A stretch of DNA of 64,000 nt, taken from positions 186,001-250,000 of the forward strand of contig NZ_JAAAPO010000004.1 of the NCBI RefSeq assembly GCF_009909235.1, in the 5' to 3' direction. The notes beneath the pieces are model-generated. The model did no database searches, was not told the DNA's origin, and saw only the letters and a program-made list of their open reading frames with translations. Position numbers and translations under genes: made by a program. Position 1 is the stretch's first letter. Every line of letters starts with the position of its first letter. Source of the DNA: Novosphingobium ovatum. GTDB taxonomy: Bacteria > Pseudomonadota > Alphaproteobacteria > Sphingomonadales > Sphingomonadaceae. Shown here in pieces: positions 28,623 to 36,743 of this stretch.

Positions 28623-30758
28623 ATGAGGTCCTCCGTGTCGCTTCGCCCCCTTCGTTCCCGCCCGCTGATTCCGGCGCTGTTCCTGGCCGCGCTGGCCCCG
28701 GTGGCCGCCCATGCCGATGACGCGCCCGCCCCCGCGCCTGTTGATGCCGCCCACCTCGCCGCCCCGGCCGAGATCGTCGTCACCGGCGCCCTGTCGCGCA
28801 GCCGTCAGGATGTGCTTTCGGGCGTGGCGGTGCTGTCGGGGGCGCATCTGGATCAGGTGCTGCGCGCCTCGGTGGGGGAAACGCTGGCGCATGTGCCGGG
28901 CGTCTCGGCCACCAGCTTTGGCCCCACCGCTTCGCGCCCGGTGCTGCGCGGGATGCAGGGCGAACGGGTGCGGCTGCTGGTCGATGGGATCGGCTCGATC
29001 GACGTGTCGAACACGTCGGCCGACCATGCCCCTGCCGTCAACCCGCTGCTGGCCGAACGGATCGAGGTGCTGCGCGGGCCGCAGTCGCTGCTCTATGGTT
29101 CGGCGGCGATCGGCGGGGTGGTGAATGTGATCGACCGCCGCATCCCCACCCGCGTGCCGGACGAGGCGGTGCATGTCGACGCCATCGCCACCTATGGCAC
29201 GGCGGCGCGTGAACGCTCCTTTGCTGGCTCTGCCGAGGCCCCGCTGGGCGGCGGCTTTGTCGCCCATGTCGACGGCAGCCGCCAGGTGTCGGGCGATCAG
29301 GCGATCCCCGGCCATGCCATGACGCCGGCCCTGCGCGCGCAGGCCTTGGCCACGGCGGCGGCGGGCACCGGCAATCCCGATATCGATTATGCCGCCAATG
29401 CCAATGTGTCGGGCCATCTGCCCAATTCGGCCGCCAGCAGTTGGGCGGTGGGCGGCGGTCTGGCCTATGTCAACGACCACGGCAATATCGGCATCGCGTA
29501 CAGCCATACCGACAGCCTGTATGGCGTGCCGCTGCGTTTTGCCACGCTGCCCGATCAGGATCAGGAGGCCCCCCGCATCGCCATGGTGCAGGACCGCGTT
29601 GACCTGCGCGCCGAGGTCAAGCCCGCCACCGGCCTGTTTGACAAGCTGGCGCTGCGGGTGGGCAATGCGGCCTATCACCACTTTGAACTGGACGACACCG
29701 GCGCCATCGGCACCCGTTTCTTCAACCACGGCACCGAGGCGCGGTTTGAGGCGTCTCAGCGTCAGCGCGGGGGCTGGCGCGGGGCGTCGGGCGTGCAATT
29801 CGTCGCGCGTGACTTTGACGTGCAGGGCGATGAGGCCTTCCTGCCCAAGAACACCACCCGCCAATTGGGCCTGTTTTCCGTGCAGGAAGTGGCGCTGGGC
29901 CATCTGACGCTGGAGGCGGGCGCGCGGTACGAGCACAGCAGCCTGACCGCGCTGCCCACCGATGTCCAGCCGCAGTTCTGGGCGGGCACGCGCCGCTATG
30001 ACACGCTCTCGTTTTCGGGCGGGGCGGCGTATCAATTGACGCCTTTGTGGAAACTGGCGGTGAATGTGTCGCGCAATGAACGCGCCCCTTCGGCCGAGGA
30101 ACTGTTTGCCAATGGCCCCCACGCCGGGACGCAGTCCTATGAGCTGGGCGATACCGGGCTGAAAACCGAACGCGCCACCAGTGTCGAGGCGATCCTGCGC
30201 GGCGGCAATGGCGATGCTTCGTTCGAGGCCTCGGTGTACCATAGCTGGTTTGCCAATTTCATCTATGACACGCCCACGGGCGATCAGCAGGATGGCCTGC
30301 CGGTCTATGCCTATGCGCAGGGCGCGGCGCGCTATTACGGGTTCGAGCTGCAGGGCAAGGCGACCATCGCCCGTTTTGGCGCGTGGCGTCTGGCGGCGGA
30401 TGCCATGGCGGACGCGGTCTGGGCCGATATCACCGGGGTTGGCCCCGCGCCGCGCATCCCGCCGCTGCGCCTGCTGGGCGGGGTGGAGCTGACCAGCGCG
30501 GCATGGGACATCCGCGCCGAGGTGGAGCGCGTCACCGCCCAGAACCGTGTCGCCGCCAATGAAACCGCCACGCCCGGCTATACCATGGTCAATGCCCAGA
30601 TCGGCTGGCGGCCGTGGGGGCAACAGCGTCCGGTGTCGATTACGCTGGGGGCGAACAATCTGTTGAATGTCGATGCGCGGCGCCATGCCTCGCTGATGAA
30701 GGATTACGCCCCGCTGGCCGGGCGCGACTTCCGGTTGAGTGTGCGCGTGTCGCTGTAA
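28623..30758 (+). CDS. TonB-dependent receptor, ZnuD-like (zinc uptake)
   Basis: A 711-residue outer-membrane receptor. A signal peptide ends at AHADD. The plug domain carries AEIVVTG, RPVLRGMQGERVRLLVDG, VLRGPQSLLYGS and AIGGVVNVIDRRIPTRVPDE. The beta-barrel ends in NLLNVDARRHASLMKDYAPL, GRDFRLSVRVSL, with a terminal hydrophobic residue. The VVNVIDxRIP and RxHxSxxKDxAPLxGR segments are typical of ZnuD, the zinc receptor of Neisseria and related proteins. A Zur-like site lies upstream. No zinc ABC transporter is adjacent. ATG 28623 lacks a good ribosome binding site; GTG 28635 is an alternative. A terminator follows. Confidence 0.82.
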   Translation: MRSSVSLRPLRSRPLIPALFLAALAPVAAHADDAPAPAPVDAAHLAAPAEIVVTGALSRSRQDVLSGVAVLSGAHLDQVLRASVGETLAHVPGVSATSFGPTASRPVLRGMQGERVRLLVDGIGSIDVSNTSADHAPAVNPLLAERIEVLRGPQSLLYGSAAIGGVVNVIDRRIPTRVPDEAVHVDAIATYGTAARERSFAGSAEAPLGGGFVAHVDGSRQVSGDQAIPGHAMTPALRAQALATAAAGTGNPDIDYAANANVSGHLPNSAASSWAVGGGLAYVNDHGNIGIAYSHTDSLYGVPLRFATLPDQDQEAPRIAMVQDRVDLRAEVKPATGLFDKLALRVGNAAYHHFELDDTGAIGTRFFNHGTEARFEASQRQRGGWRGASGVQFVARDFDVQGDEAFLPKNTTRQLGLFSVQEVALGHLTLEAGARYEHSSLTALPTDVQPQFWAGTRRYDTLSFSGGAAYQLTPLWKLAVNVSRNERAPSAEELFANGPHAGTQSYELGDTGLKTERATSVEAILRGGNGDASFEASVYHSWFANFIYDTPTGDQQDGLPVYAYAQGAARYYGFELQGKATIARFGAWRLAADAMADAVWADITGVGPAPRIPPLRLLGGVELTSAAWDIRAEVERVTAQNRVAANETATPGYTMVNAQIGWRPWGQQRPVSITLGANNLLNVDARRHASLMKDYAPLAGRDFRLSVRVSL

Positions 30759-30787
30759 CGCCGCGCAAGGGCTATGCTGCATATGCG

Positions 30788-30825
30788 AGAAGGGCGGCTT
30801 TGCATCATAGCAAAACCGCCCTTCT
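30788..30825. terminator. Terminator after ZnuD-like receptor
   Basis: Arms AGAAGGGCGGCTTTGC and GCAAAACCGCCCTTCT pair over 16 bases with one G-T pair and a 6-base loop. A perfect 14-bp palindrome, GGCCTCTAGAGGCC (30847-30860), follows on the side of the minus-strand microprotein. Confidence 0.8.
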
Positions 30826-30871
30826 GTCTGGGTGGGGGAGTGTCAGGGCCTCTAGAGGCCGCCGGCGGGTC

Positions 30872-30952
30872 TTAGACCAGCGTGGCGGCGAAGAGCAGGC
30901 CGCTGACACCGAAAGCGGCAGCCAGAGCCACCAGATTACGGGTCACGTCCAT
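30872..30952 (-). CDS. 26-residue single-helix membrane microprotein
   Basis: The frame reads MDVTRNLVALAAAFG and continues with an uninterrupted hydrophobic stretch to a TAA. The whole product is one membrane-spanning helix with a short polar N terminus carrying one Arg. Its ATG has a perfect AGGAGG six bases upstream, the strongest ribosome binding site in this part of the window. A 14-bp palindrome follows the stop. A longer frame with a start at 31165 exists, but its first part crosses the AT-rich promoter region and is unlikely. Proteins of this size often bind larger membrane complexes (as KdpF or CydX do); no family was recognised. Confidence 0.6.
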   Translation of the reverse strand: MDVTRNLVALAAAFGVSGLLFAATLV

Positions 30953-31238
30953 TGTTTTCCTCCTGATCGGGCAAGGGCAGGAAGCTACGCCAGATTGCGT
31001 ATGGCGCCCTTGCTTTCGCATATGCAATATAAGCGAAATGGTAGATTTTGCACTTGCGAAGGTGTGTATCGCGATTGCATAAAACGCAACAGTTATGCGT
31101 ATCTTTGCGTGTGACAGGGATCGGGCCATCCCGCCTTTTGTGATCAAGCGGAAAATGGCCGCCATTCTGCCCCCGCAACGCCATATTTCGCGCCTTTCCC
31201 CACTGGACAGGGCGCGCGCGTGGCCCTAACCGCCAGAC
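30953..31238. promoter_or_regulatory. AT-rich divergent promoter region between microprotein and guaA
   Basis: This 286-base gap is clearly more AT-rich than its surroundings. On the minus strand it holds an inverted repeat TTTCGC...GCGAAA (about 31015-31040) around TATATT, which could be the -10 region of the microprotein promoter. The guaA promoter must lie in the right half; no clear -35/-10 pair could be chosen there. Confidence 0.35.
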
Positions 31239-32798
31239 ATGACTGTCCAGCCTTCCGACTCCATCCTTATCGTTGATTTCGGCAGCCAGGTGACCCAGCT
31301 GATCGCGCGCCGTGTGCGCGAGGCTGGCGTCTATTCCGAAATCGCCCCTTTCACCATGGCCGAGGCCGCCTTTGCACGGATGCAGCCCAAGGGCATCATC
31401 CTGTCGGGTTCGCCCGCCAGCGTGCTGGACGCCAATGGCCCGCGCATTCCGCAGGTCATTCTGGACAGCGGCTTGCCGATTCTGGGCATCTGCTATGGCC
31501 AGCAATCGCTGATGCATCAACTGGGCGGCGCGGTGACCGGGGGTGACGCCGGTGAATTCGGCCGCGCCTTTATCGAGATCAACGACACCTGCGCCCTGTT
31601 CAACGGGCTGTGGAACATCGGTGAAAAGCATCAGGTGTGGATGAGCCACGGCGACAAGGTGACCAGCCTTGCCCCCGGTTTCCGCCCTGTCGCGGCCAGC
31701 CCGGGCGCGCCCTATGCCGTCATCGCCAATGACGAACGCCGCATCTATGCCATGCAGTTCCACCCCGAGGTGGTGCATACCCCCGACGGCGGCAAGCTGC
31801 TGAAGAACTTTGTCCGTCACGTCTGCGGTCTGGCGGGCGATTGGACGATGGCCGAATTCCGCAAGACCAAGATCGAGGAAATCCGCGCGCAGGTGGGCAG
31901 TGCCCGCGTGATCTGCGGCCTGTCGGGCGGCGTTGACTCGGCCGTGGCCGCCGTGCTGATCCACGAGGCGATCGGCGATCAGCTGACCTGTGTTTACGTC
32001 GACCACGGCTTGATGCGCATGGGCGAGAGCGAGCAGGTCGTCAGCCTGTTCCGTGGCCATTTCAACATCCCGCTGGTGCATGTCGATGCCAGCACCCTGT
32101 TCATGAAGGGCCTGGAGGGCGTCACCGACCCCGAGGCCAAGCGCAAGTTCATCGGCAAGACCTTTATCGACGTGTTCGAGGCCGAGGCCCGCAAGATCGG
32201 CGGCGCCGACTTCCTGGCGCAGGGGACGCTCTACCCCGATGTGATCGAGAGCGTCAGCTTTACCGGCGGCCCGTCAGTCACGATCAAGAGCCACCACAAT
32301 GTTGGCGGCCTGCCCGAACGCATGAACATGCAGCTGGTCGAGCCCTTGCGCGAATTGTTCAAGGACGAAGTGCGCGATCTGGGCCGCGAACTGGGCCTGC
32401 CCGATGTGTTCGTCGGCCGTCACCCGTTCCCCGGGCCGGGTCTGGCGATCCGCATCCCCGGCGCGGTCAGCCGCGAACGGGCCGATGTCCTGCGCAAGGC
32501 TGACGCCATCTATCTGGAAGAAATCCGCAATGCGGGGCTCTATGACGCCATCTGGCAGGCGTTTGCCGTGCTGTTGCCGGTGAAAACCGTGGGCGTGATG
32601 GGCGATGGGCGCACCTATGACCATGTGTGCGCCCTGCGCGCCGTGACCAGCACCGATGGCATGACGGCGGACATCTATCCCTTTGACGCGGCATTCCTGT
32701 CGCGCGTCGCCACCCGCATCATCAACGAGGTCAAGGGCATCAACCGGGTGGTCTATGACTACACCAGCAAGCCGCCCGGCACGATCGAGTGGGAATGA
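31239..32798 (+). CDS. guaA: GMP synthase (glutamine-hydrolysing)
   Basis: A 519-residue enzyme. The N-terminal class I glutamine amidotransferase domain has Cys85 in [15 protein letters not shown] and the His/Glu pair in [10 protein letters not shown]. The ATP pyrophosphatase domain has [19 protein letters not shown] near residue 228. The C-terminal dimerisation domain ends [16 protein letters not shown], the nearly invariant GuaA terminus. It converts XMP to GMP in purine synthesis. The start [17 protein letters not shown] fits the family. A clear terminator follows. Confidence 0.98.
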   Translation: MTVQPSDSILIVDFGSQVTQLIARRVREAGVYSEIAPFTMAEAAFARMQPKGIILSGSPASVLDANGPRIPQVILDSGLPILGICYGQQSLMHQLGGAVTGGDAGEFGRAFIEINDTCALFNGLWNIGEKHQVWMSHGDKVTSLAPGFRPVAASPGAPYAVIANDERRIYAMQFHPEVVHTPDGGKLLKNFVRHVCGLAGDWTMAEFRKTKIEEIRAQVGSARVICGLSGGVDSAVAAVLIHEAIGDQLTCVYVDHGLMRMGESEQVVSLFRGHFNIPLVHVDASTLFMKGLEGVTDPEAKRKFIGKTFIDVFEAEARKIGGADFLAQGTLYPDVIESVSFTGGPSVTIKSHHNVGGLPERMNMQLVEPLRELFKDEVRDLGRELGLPDVFVGRHPFPGPGLAIRIPGAVSRERADVLRKADAIYLEEIRNAGLYDAIWQAFAVLLPVKTVGVMGDGRTYDHVCALRAVTSTDGMTADIYPFDAAFLSRVATRIINEVKGINRVVYDYTSKPPGTIEWE

Positions 32799-32810
32799 TC
32801 CAAATATAAC

Positions 32811-32840
32811 AAAGGGGAGAGCCGGTGGTTCTCCCCTTTT
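32811..32840 (+). terminator. guaA terminator
   Basis: Arms AAAGGGGAGA (32811-32820) and TCTCCCCTTT (32830-32839) enclose a 9-base loop and run into a T tract. Confidence 0.88.
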
Positions 32841-32876
32841 TGCATGGGGCGGCGTGGTCAGCGGATCTTGCCGGCG

Positions 32877-33086
32877 TTATTCCGGAAAAAGATAGCCTTC
32901 CGGCACGAATTCGGGCCTGTCTTTCCATGTTCCGGTACGTTGCCAATAAAACAACCGCGTCTGGCAATGCAGGCAGCGTGACATCAGGTGCACGTTGTCA
33001 TGCCGTGTTCGGCGCTTGTTTCGTTTGTGGATGCCCCTGCGGCAATAGAGCAAACGATTGAGTTGCGACCACAGCATTTTGAGCAT
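32877..33086 (-). CDS. Small CHCC zinc-ribbon protein (copy A)
   Basis: A 69-residue basic protein. Its Cys/His pattern is C-x4-H-x17-C-x2-C: Cys15 in LYCRRGIH, His20, then the pair in SRCLHCQTRL. An aromatic/basic tail follows (FYWQRTGTWKDRPE). The second small protein at 41097-41324 has exactly the same spacing, which supports both as real zinc-binding proteins of one family. The layout resembles short DUF1660-type zinc ribbons known from phages and bacteria, but that assignment is tentative. The ATG has GGAG with a 6-base spacer. It lies downstream of the degenerate-receiver regulator on the same strand, separated by a hairpin. Confidence 0.6.
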   Translation of the reverse strand: MLKMLWSQLNRLLYCRRGIHKRNKRRTRHDNVHLMSRCLHCQTRLFYWQRTGTWKDRPEFVPEGYLFPE

Positions 33087-33156
33087 TCGGCACTCCGGAT
33101 GACGGGCACGGCGCGGCCTTTGCCGACTGGCGGCGGAACGGCGCGACTGCGGCAGG

Positions 33157-33208
33157 AAAAAGGACGGCCCAGGCCAGAGGGCGTGTGAGGATGAGGTCGG
33201 CCTGGGCC
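33157..33208 (-). terminator. Terminator after the regulator gene
   Basis: Perfect arms GGCCTGGGCC/GGCCCAGGCC (33199-33208 and 33166-33175) enclose a 23-base loop. On the minus strand GTCC and TTTTT follow. On the plus strand a T7 run lies 8 bases beyond (33217-33223), so it may work both ways. Confidence 0.6.
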
Positions 33209-33255
33209 AGGTATTGTTTTTTTGTTATTGCTCTAAGAAAGAGGACGGAATGTTC

Positions 33256-34017
33256 CTATTTCTGGGAGGTGTGGAGCTTGTAGCCAAAGCCGTTGATGCA
33301 TTTCAGCGTAAAGCCATTGACCATTTTCTTGCGCATGCCGCAGGCAATGACTTGAATGTGCTTGTCGGTGATTTCCGTTCCCGGCCTTTCCAGCAGGTTG
33401 CGGATTTTGCGATAGGAAATGTTCTGTTCTTTGCTTTCGACTGTATTGATCAGGATCTCTTTTTCCCGGTCGGTCAGACGCGCAACATCGGCAATCTGGG
33501 CCAAGCGGCGAAAGCGCTGCTGCTCTTCGGAATGACGTTGAAAAGATTGCAGATAACGGTTCCACATCGCGCGGATGCGATAGGTCGCCTCACGCGGGGC
33601 GATGCGGTCAATATCCATGGCATCGTCAAACCCGGCGCTGATGGCGCGCGCGCGCTTGGGCGGCGTGGTGTTTGACAAAAGGCACAGTTTCAGCTTGTTA
33701 CGCAGGATCGGGGCATAGGTGCGCAGCACCTTGACGATGCGGTTGACGTCATTGCCGCCGATGATCAGCGCGTCATAATCGGAATTTGCGGTGGAGACGA
33801 AATTGGTCTCCTGTTCACTGTAACCATATTCTTCGTAAAAGTGAAAAACACTCTTGAGCCATTCGGTGCGGCCCCAAGCGGTGTAATCATTGAAGGATAG
33901 GTAGCGAACACGCATCTCATCAGGGAATATGATGTCGACGTCGAACTGAAAAGCCGGACGATCATCTCGTGAATTATGAGATAGCGATGCATCGATATTT
34001 TTTGTGCTTATCGCCAT
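33256..34017 (-). CDS. Transcriptional regulator: degenerate receiver plus OmpR-type winged helix
   Basis: A 253-residue protein. The C-terminal 80 residues (LTDREKEILINTVESKEQ, then TDKHIQVIACGMRKKM and INGFGYKL) match the OmpR/PhoB winged-helix DNA-binding domain, whose recognition helix and wing normally read like RxKL...GxGY. The preceding region looks like a receiver (YDALIIGGND; LCLLSNTTPPKRARAISAGF), but Gly stands where the phospho-accepting Asp is expected, and the conserved Lys after the last strand is missing. It is therefore probably not phosphorylated, and no kinase gene is adjacent. It is divergent from the small membrane protein/TPP enzyme pair across an AT-rich gap. Confidence 0.72.
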   Translation of the reverse strand: MAISTKNIDASLSHNSRDDRPAFQFDVDIIFPDEMRVRYLSFNDYTAWGRTEWLKSVFHFYEEYGYSEQETNFVSTANSDYDALIIGGNDVNRIVKVLRTYAPILRNKLKLCLLSNTTPPKRARAISAGFDDAMDIDRIAPREATYRIRAMWNRYLQSFQRHSEEQQRFRRLAQIADVARLTDREKEILINTVESKEQNISYRKIRNLLERPGTEITDKHIQVIACGMRKKMVNGFTLKCINGFGYKLHTSQK

Positions 34018-34239
34018 GTCTCCACCTTTTTGATGCGGTCATTAAGTATTTATGCGTCTATCTAGCATATTGAAATTAGTTTCCTTTCGTGGTGAAAAGT
34101 TAACTTTCCATTATCCCTATAATGTAGAAAATATCTATTTTTCATATGGTTGAGACAAAATGTCCTATGCTGGATGCGCCACGAACCGCCAACCGGCCAG
34201 CGCAATAGCGACGAAGCGATGCTGGCTTGGAACGGGGGA
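34018..34239. promoter_or_regulatory. AT-rich intergenic region between divergent genes
   Basis: From about 34020 to 34160 the base composition is far more AT-rich than the rest of the window. It contains several TATAAT-like strings (for example CTATAATG near 34119) and TAGCATATTG. It probably holds the promoters of the regulator (minus) and of the membrane protein/TPP pair (plus), and possibly the regulator's own sites. No repeated operator could be named with certainty. Confidence 0.4.
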
Positions 34240-34416
34240 ATGGCTGTGACTGGATTGTTGCACTTTGCACCGGGGCCACCGCAGGCTAAACAGCGCGGTA
34301 TGGATGATGGGGGCAAATCGCAGGGCATACCGCGCTGGTTGATCTGGGCGTTTGCGGCCAAAATGGCGCTGGTGGTAGTGGTGGTGGCCGCCGTGATCTG
34401 GTGGGCCAACCGGTGA
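34240..34416 (+). CDS. Small single-pass membrane protein
   Basis: If started at ATG 34240 the product has 58 residues: a polar N terminus (MAVTGLLHFAPGPPQAKQRG) and one C-terminal membrane helix, AFAAKMALVVVVVAAVIWW, ending in NR. GGGGGA lies almost touching the ATG, so ATG 34219 or an upstream TTG (34150) may be used instead. The last codons overlap the GTG of the next gene by four bases (GTGA), typical of translational coupling. No family was recognised; its link to the TPP enzyme is inferred from the overlap. Confidence 0.55.
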   Translation: MAVTGLLHFAPGPPQAKQRGMDDGGKSQGIPRWLIWAFAAKMALVVVVVAAVIWWANR

Positions 34417-36089
34417 GCCGCGGTCTGGACGTGGTGCTCAGCGCCTGCGCGGCGGCTGGGATCGACACGCTGTTCGGCATCCCGGACCCACAGTTTTTCG
34501 CGCTTTTTCAGGCGGCTGGTGCGCAAGGCTGGACGGTTGTCGCCCCCCACCACGAAGCCGCCGGCGGCTTTATGGCCGAAGGCGCGGCGCGGATCAGCGG
34601 GCGCCCGGCCCTGTGCGTCGGGACGATGGGGCCGGGGGTGGCCAATCTCTTGCCAGCTATGGCCCATGCCTTGGCCGAACATGTGCCTGTGCTGTTTCTG
34701 GGGGGCGCCCGCGATGGGTCGGACGAAACGGCACAAACGGGGCGATTTCAGCAATTTGGCCAGATGGCGGCGGCGCGGCCTTGCGTCAAATGGGCGGGCC
34801 GCGCGACATCGGGGGCGGATCTGGGCGCTGTGTTGACACAGGCACTGGCCGCGATGCGCCAGGGCACGCCCGGCCCTGTCTATGTCGAGATTACAGGCGC
34901 GGCATGGGACCAGCCCGCCGTCTGGGAACCGCCCGTAACAGAGGCGCAAATGCCCGATATTCAGGCGGTTGTCGATATGGTCGCGCAGGCGCAATGCCCG
35001 GTGATCCTGTCGGGCCATGGCGTGCAGACCGCGCGGATGGGCGCAGCGGTGGCCGATCTGGCCTGCCATCTGGGCGCGCCGATCATCCTGACACCGGGCG
35101 GCGCGGCGGTGGCTGAGGCGGGGCAATCCCGCGCTTTTCCCTATGGTTTTTCAGCCGTGACGCGCGAAGTGATCGCCGCGGCCGATCTGGTGATCGCGCT
35201 GGGCACGGCATTGGGCGATACGCTGCATTTTGGCACGGGGCGGCACTGGGCGGCGGGCCACACCGCGCGCCGGTGGGTGCAGGTGGAGGCGGATGCGGCC
35301 ACCATCGGGCGCCACCGGCGGATTGACGCGGCGCTGGTGGCGGATCTGCGCGTGGCGGTGCCGGCGTTGCGGCAAGGGCTGACGGGGCGGGGGGATCACC
35401 CCGGTCTTGCGGGCTGGATAGCGGCACGAAATAGCTATCATCTACAACAAAAAGAAGCCGCTTTGGCCGCGTCATCTTCGCCGCTGCATCCCGCGCGTCT
35501 GGTGCGGGCGGTGGCCGATGCGATGCCGCCCAACGCGATCCATGTGCGCGATGGCGGCGCGCTGGCGCTGTATGATCTGGCGCTGCGGGGCAGTCTGCCG
35601 GGCGATGTGTTGTGGAGCCAGAACATGGGCCATCTGGGCACTGGCCTGCCGATGGCGGTGGGGGCGGTGTTGGCCACGGGGGGCCGCCGGGTGGCCAGTG
35701 TGCTGACGGGCGATTCGGCGTTGATGTTCCATTTGGCCGAACTGGAAGTGGCCGCGCGGCTGCGTTTGCCGATCGTGTGTGTGGTGGGTGTGGACCACCA
35801 ATGGGGGCTGGAGGTGGGCATGGCCCAGCGCCTGAATGTGGACCCCGCCCTGCCCGCGCTGTATTGGGGGGCGGGGATGCGCTTTGACCGATTGGCGCAG
35901 GCGATGGGCTGTTCCGGCCTGTATGTCGATCAGGCCGACATGCTGGAAAACGTTCTGGAACAGGCGTTTGCCATCGCGCAAACTGGCGGGCCGGTGGTGG
36001 TGCATGCAGCCCTGGACGCGGCTGCCCATGCGCGCGACATCCCCGCCTTGGGCGAATTTGCCAGCTGGTTTACCCCGCCTTCGCCATGA
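34413..36089 (+). CDS. Thiamine-diphosphate-dependent enzyme, acetolactate synthase/benzoylformate decarboxylase-like
   Basis: About 558 residues with the three-domain layout of the POX/decarboxylase family. The catalytic Glu is E48 in APHHEAAGGFMAEGAAR. A central domain (VILSGHGVQTARM) and a C-terminal cofactor domain follow. The GDG-x-NN cofactor motif is altered: GDS at about 433-435, and VD at 460-461 where NN or ND is usual. The Asp that binds Mg and an acidic residue at the second position remain, so activity is possible. N-terminal style (LFGIPDPQFFALF, DETAQTGRFQQFGQMA) recalls benzaldehyde lyase and related enzymes. The substrate is unknown. The GTG start overlaps the upstream stop. 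Confidence 0.82.
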   Translation: MSRGLDVVLSACAAAGIDTLFGIPDPQFFALFQAAGAQGWTVVAPHHEAAGGFMAEGAARISGRPALCVGTMGPGVANLLPAMAHALAEHVPVLFLGGARDGSDETAQTGRFQQFGQMAAARPCVKWAGRATSGADLGAVLTQALAAMRQGTPGPVYVEITGAAWDQPAVWEPPVTEAQMPDIQAVVDMVAQAQCPVILSGHGVQTARMGAAVADLACHLGAPIILTPGGAAVAEAGQSRAFPYGFSAVTREVIAAADLVIALGTALGDTLHFGTGRHWAAGHTARRWVQVEADAATIGRHRRIDAALVADLRVAVPALRQGLTGRGDHPGLAGWIAARNSYHLQQKEAALAASSSPLHPARLVRAVADAMPPNAIHVRDGGALALYDLALRGSLPGDVLWSQNMGHLGTGLPMAVGAVLATGGRRVASVLTGDSALMFHLAELEVAARLRLPIVCVVGVDHQWGLEVGMAQRLNVDPALPALYWGAGMRFDRLAQAMGCSGLYVDQADMLENVLEQAFAIAQTGGPVVVHAALDAAAHARDIPALGEFASWFTPPSP

Positions 36090-36222
36090 TCGCCTGTGTT
36101 TCATACAGTGTCACTGGCCCATGGGGGATGGTGGGGATGCGGCCAAACGGGTTGAGCGCCAGATAGGCATCACCCTTGGAATCGCTCGGCGCCATGGGCA
36201 CCAGCGCCCAATCGGCCCCTTT
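36070..36222 (-). pseudogene. Glutathione S-transferase N-terminal remnant
   Basis: Read on the minus strand, about 50 codons encode a recognisable piece of a GST thioredoxin-like domain: ADWALVPMAPSDSK, then YLALNPFGRIPTIPHG and LYETQAI. The cis-Pro loop and the glutathione-binding Glu region are therefore present. The first beta-alpha unit is missing, and the frame stops shortly after AIMAKAG, inside the end of the TPP gene. It has no start of its own: the piece begins at the stop codon of the exported protein gene. It is best read as a decayed fragment left by a deletion. Confidence 0.6.
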
Positions 36223-36665
36223 TACTGGGCTGGCGGGGCGGCTGGTGCTGGTGCGGGTTTGGGCGGGCGGGCATAGGGGACGAATTCGTTCAGCCCAACC
36301 ATCCCGCGCATAAACCCGTTCATGCTGCGGTCCAGCAATTGCACCATGTCCAGCCGGCACAACTGGTTGCTCCACGTCTTGGTCAACAGCACGTCATCCG
36401 AACCCAGGCTTTCGGGGAAGGCGGGGCGGTTGACGTAGAGCACATTGCCCGCGTCATAGACGATGGCGGTTTTGTCGATGATCGTGGTTGACCGGATTTC
36501 GGTCAGTTGAATGCAGTCGACCGGCTTTCCGGGGACGCGGTCCTTGATCAGCTTGGCCAGTTCCTGTTCGGGCGTCAGGCGTTCGCGCGCGTTGGCGGGC
36601 GCGGTCCACAGCACGACGGCGCCGAGCAGCGCCGGGATCAGCATTTTGCACATAGTGGCGGCCAT
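36222..36665 (-). CDS. Exported hypothetical protein
   Basis: A 147-residue protein with a clear signal peptide (MAATMCKMLIPALLGAVVLWTA, cleavage at ANA-RE). The mature part begins RERLTPEQELAKLI and has two Cys (DCIQLTEIRS and NQLCRLDMVQ) that may form a periplasmic disulfide. A Pro/Ala-rich tail follows (ARPPKPAPAPAAPPAQ). The pattern matches a small conserved protein seen in sphingomonads, but no function is known to me. It lies downstream of tldD on the same strand with a 78-base gap. Confidence 0.7.
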   Translation of the reverse strand: MAATMCKMLIPALLGAVVLWTAPANARERLTPEQELAKLIKDRVPGKPVDCIQLTEIRSTTIIDKTAIVYDAGNVLYVNRPAFPESLGSDDVLLTKTWSNQLCRLDMVQLLDRSMNGFMRGMVGLNEFVPYARPPKPAPAPAAPPAQ

Positions 36666-36743
36666 TGCCGTTCCTCCTGTCTTGCGTTGCGCCCCCGAAT
36701 GTTGGCGAGGCTGCGCCCTGTTTGATGAACCGGGGATGACTGT

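Noticed and set aside
32988..33188. Plus-strand frame over the zinc-ribbon gene and hairpin
   Set aside because: Crosses a terminator stem; the minus-strand frame has ligands and a ribosome binding site instead.
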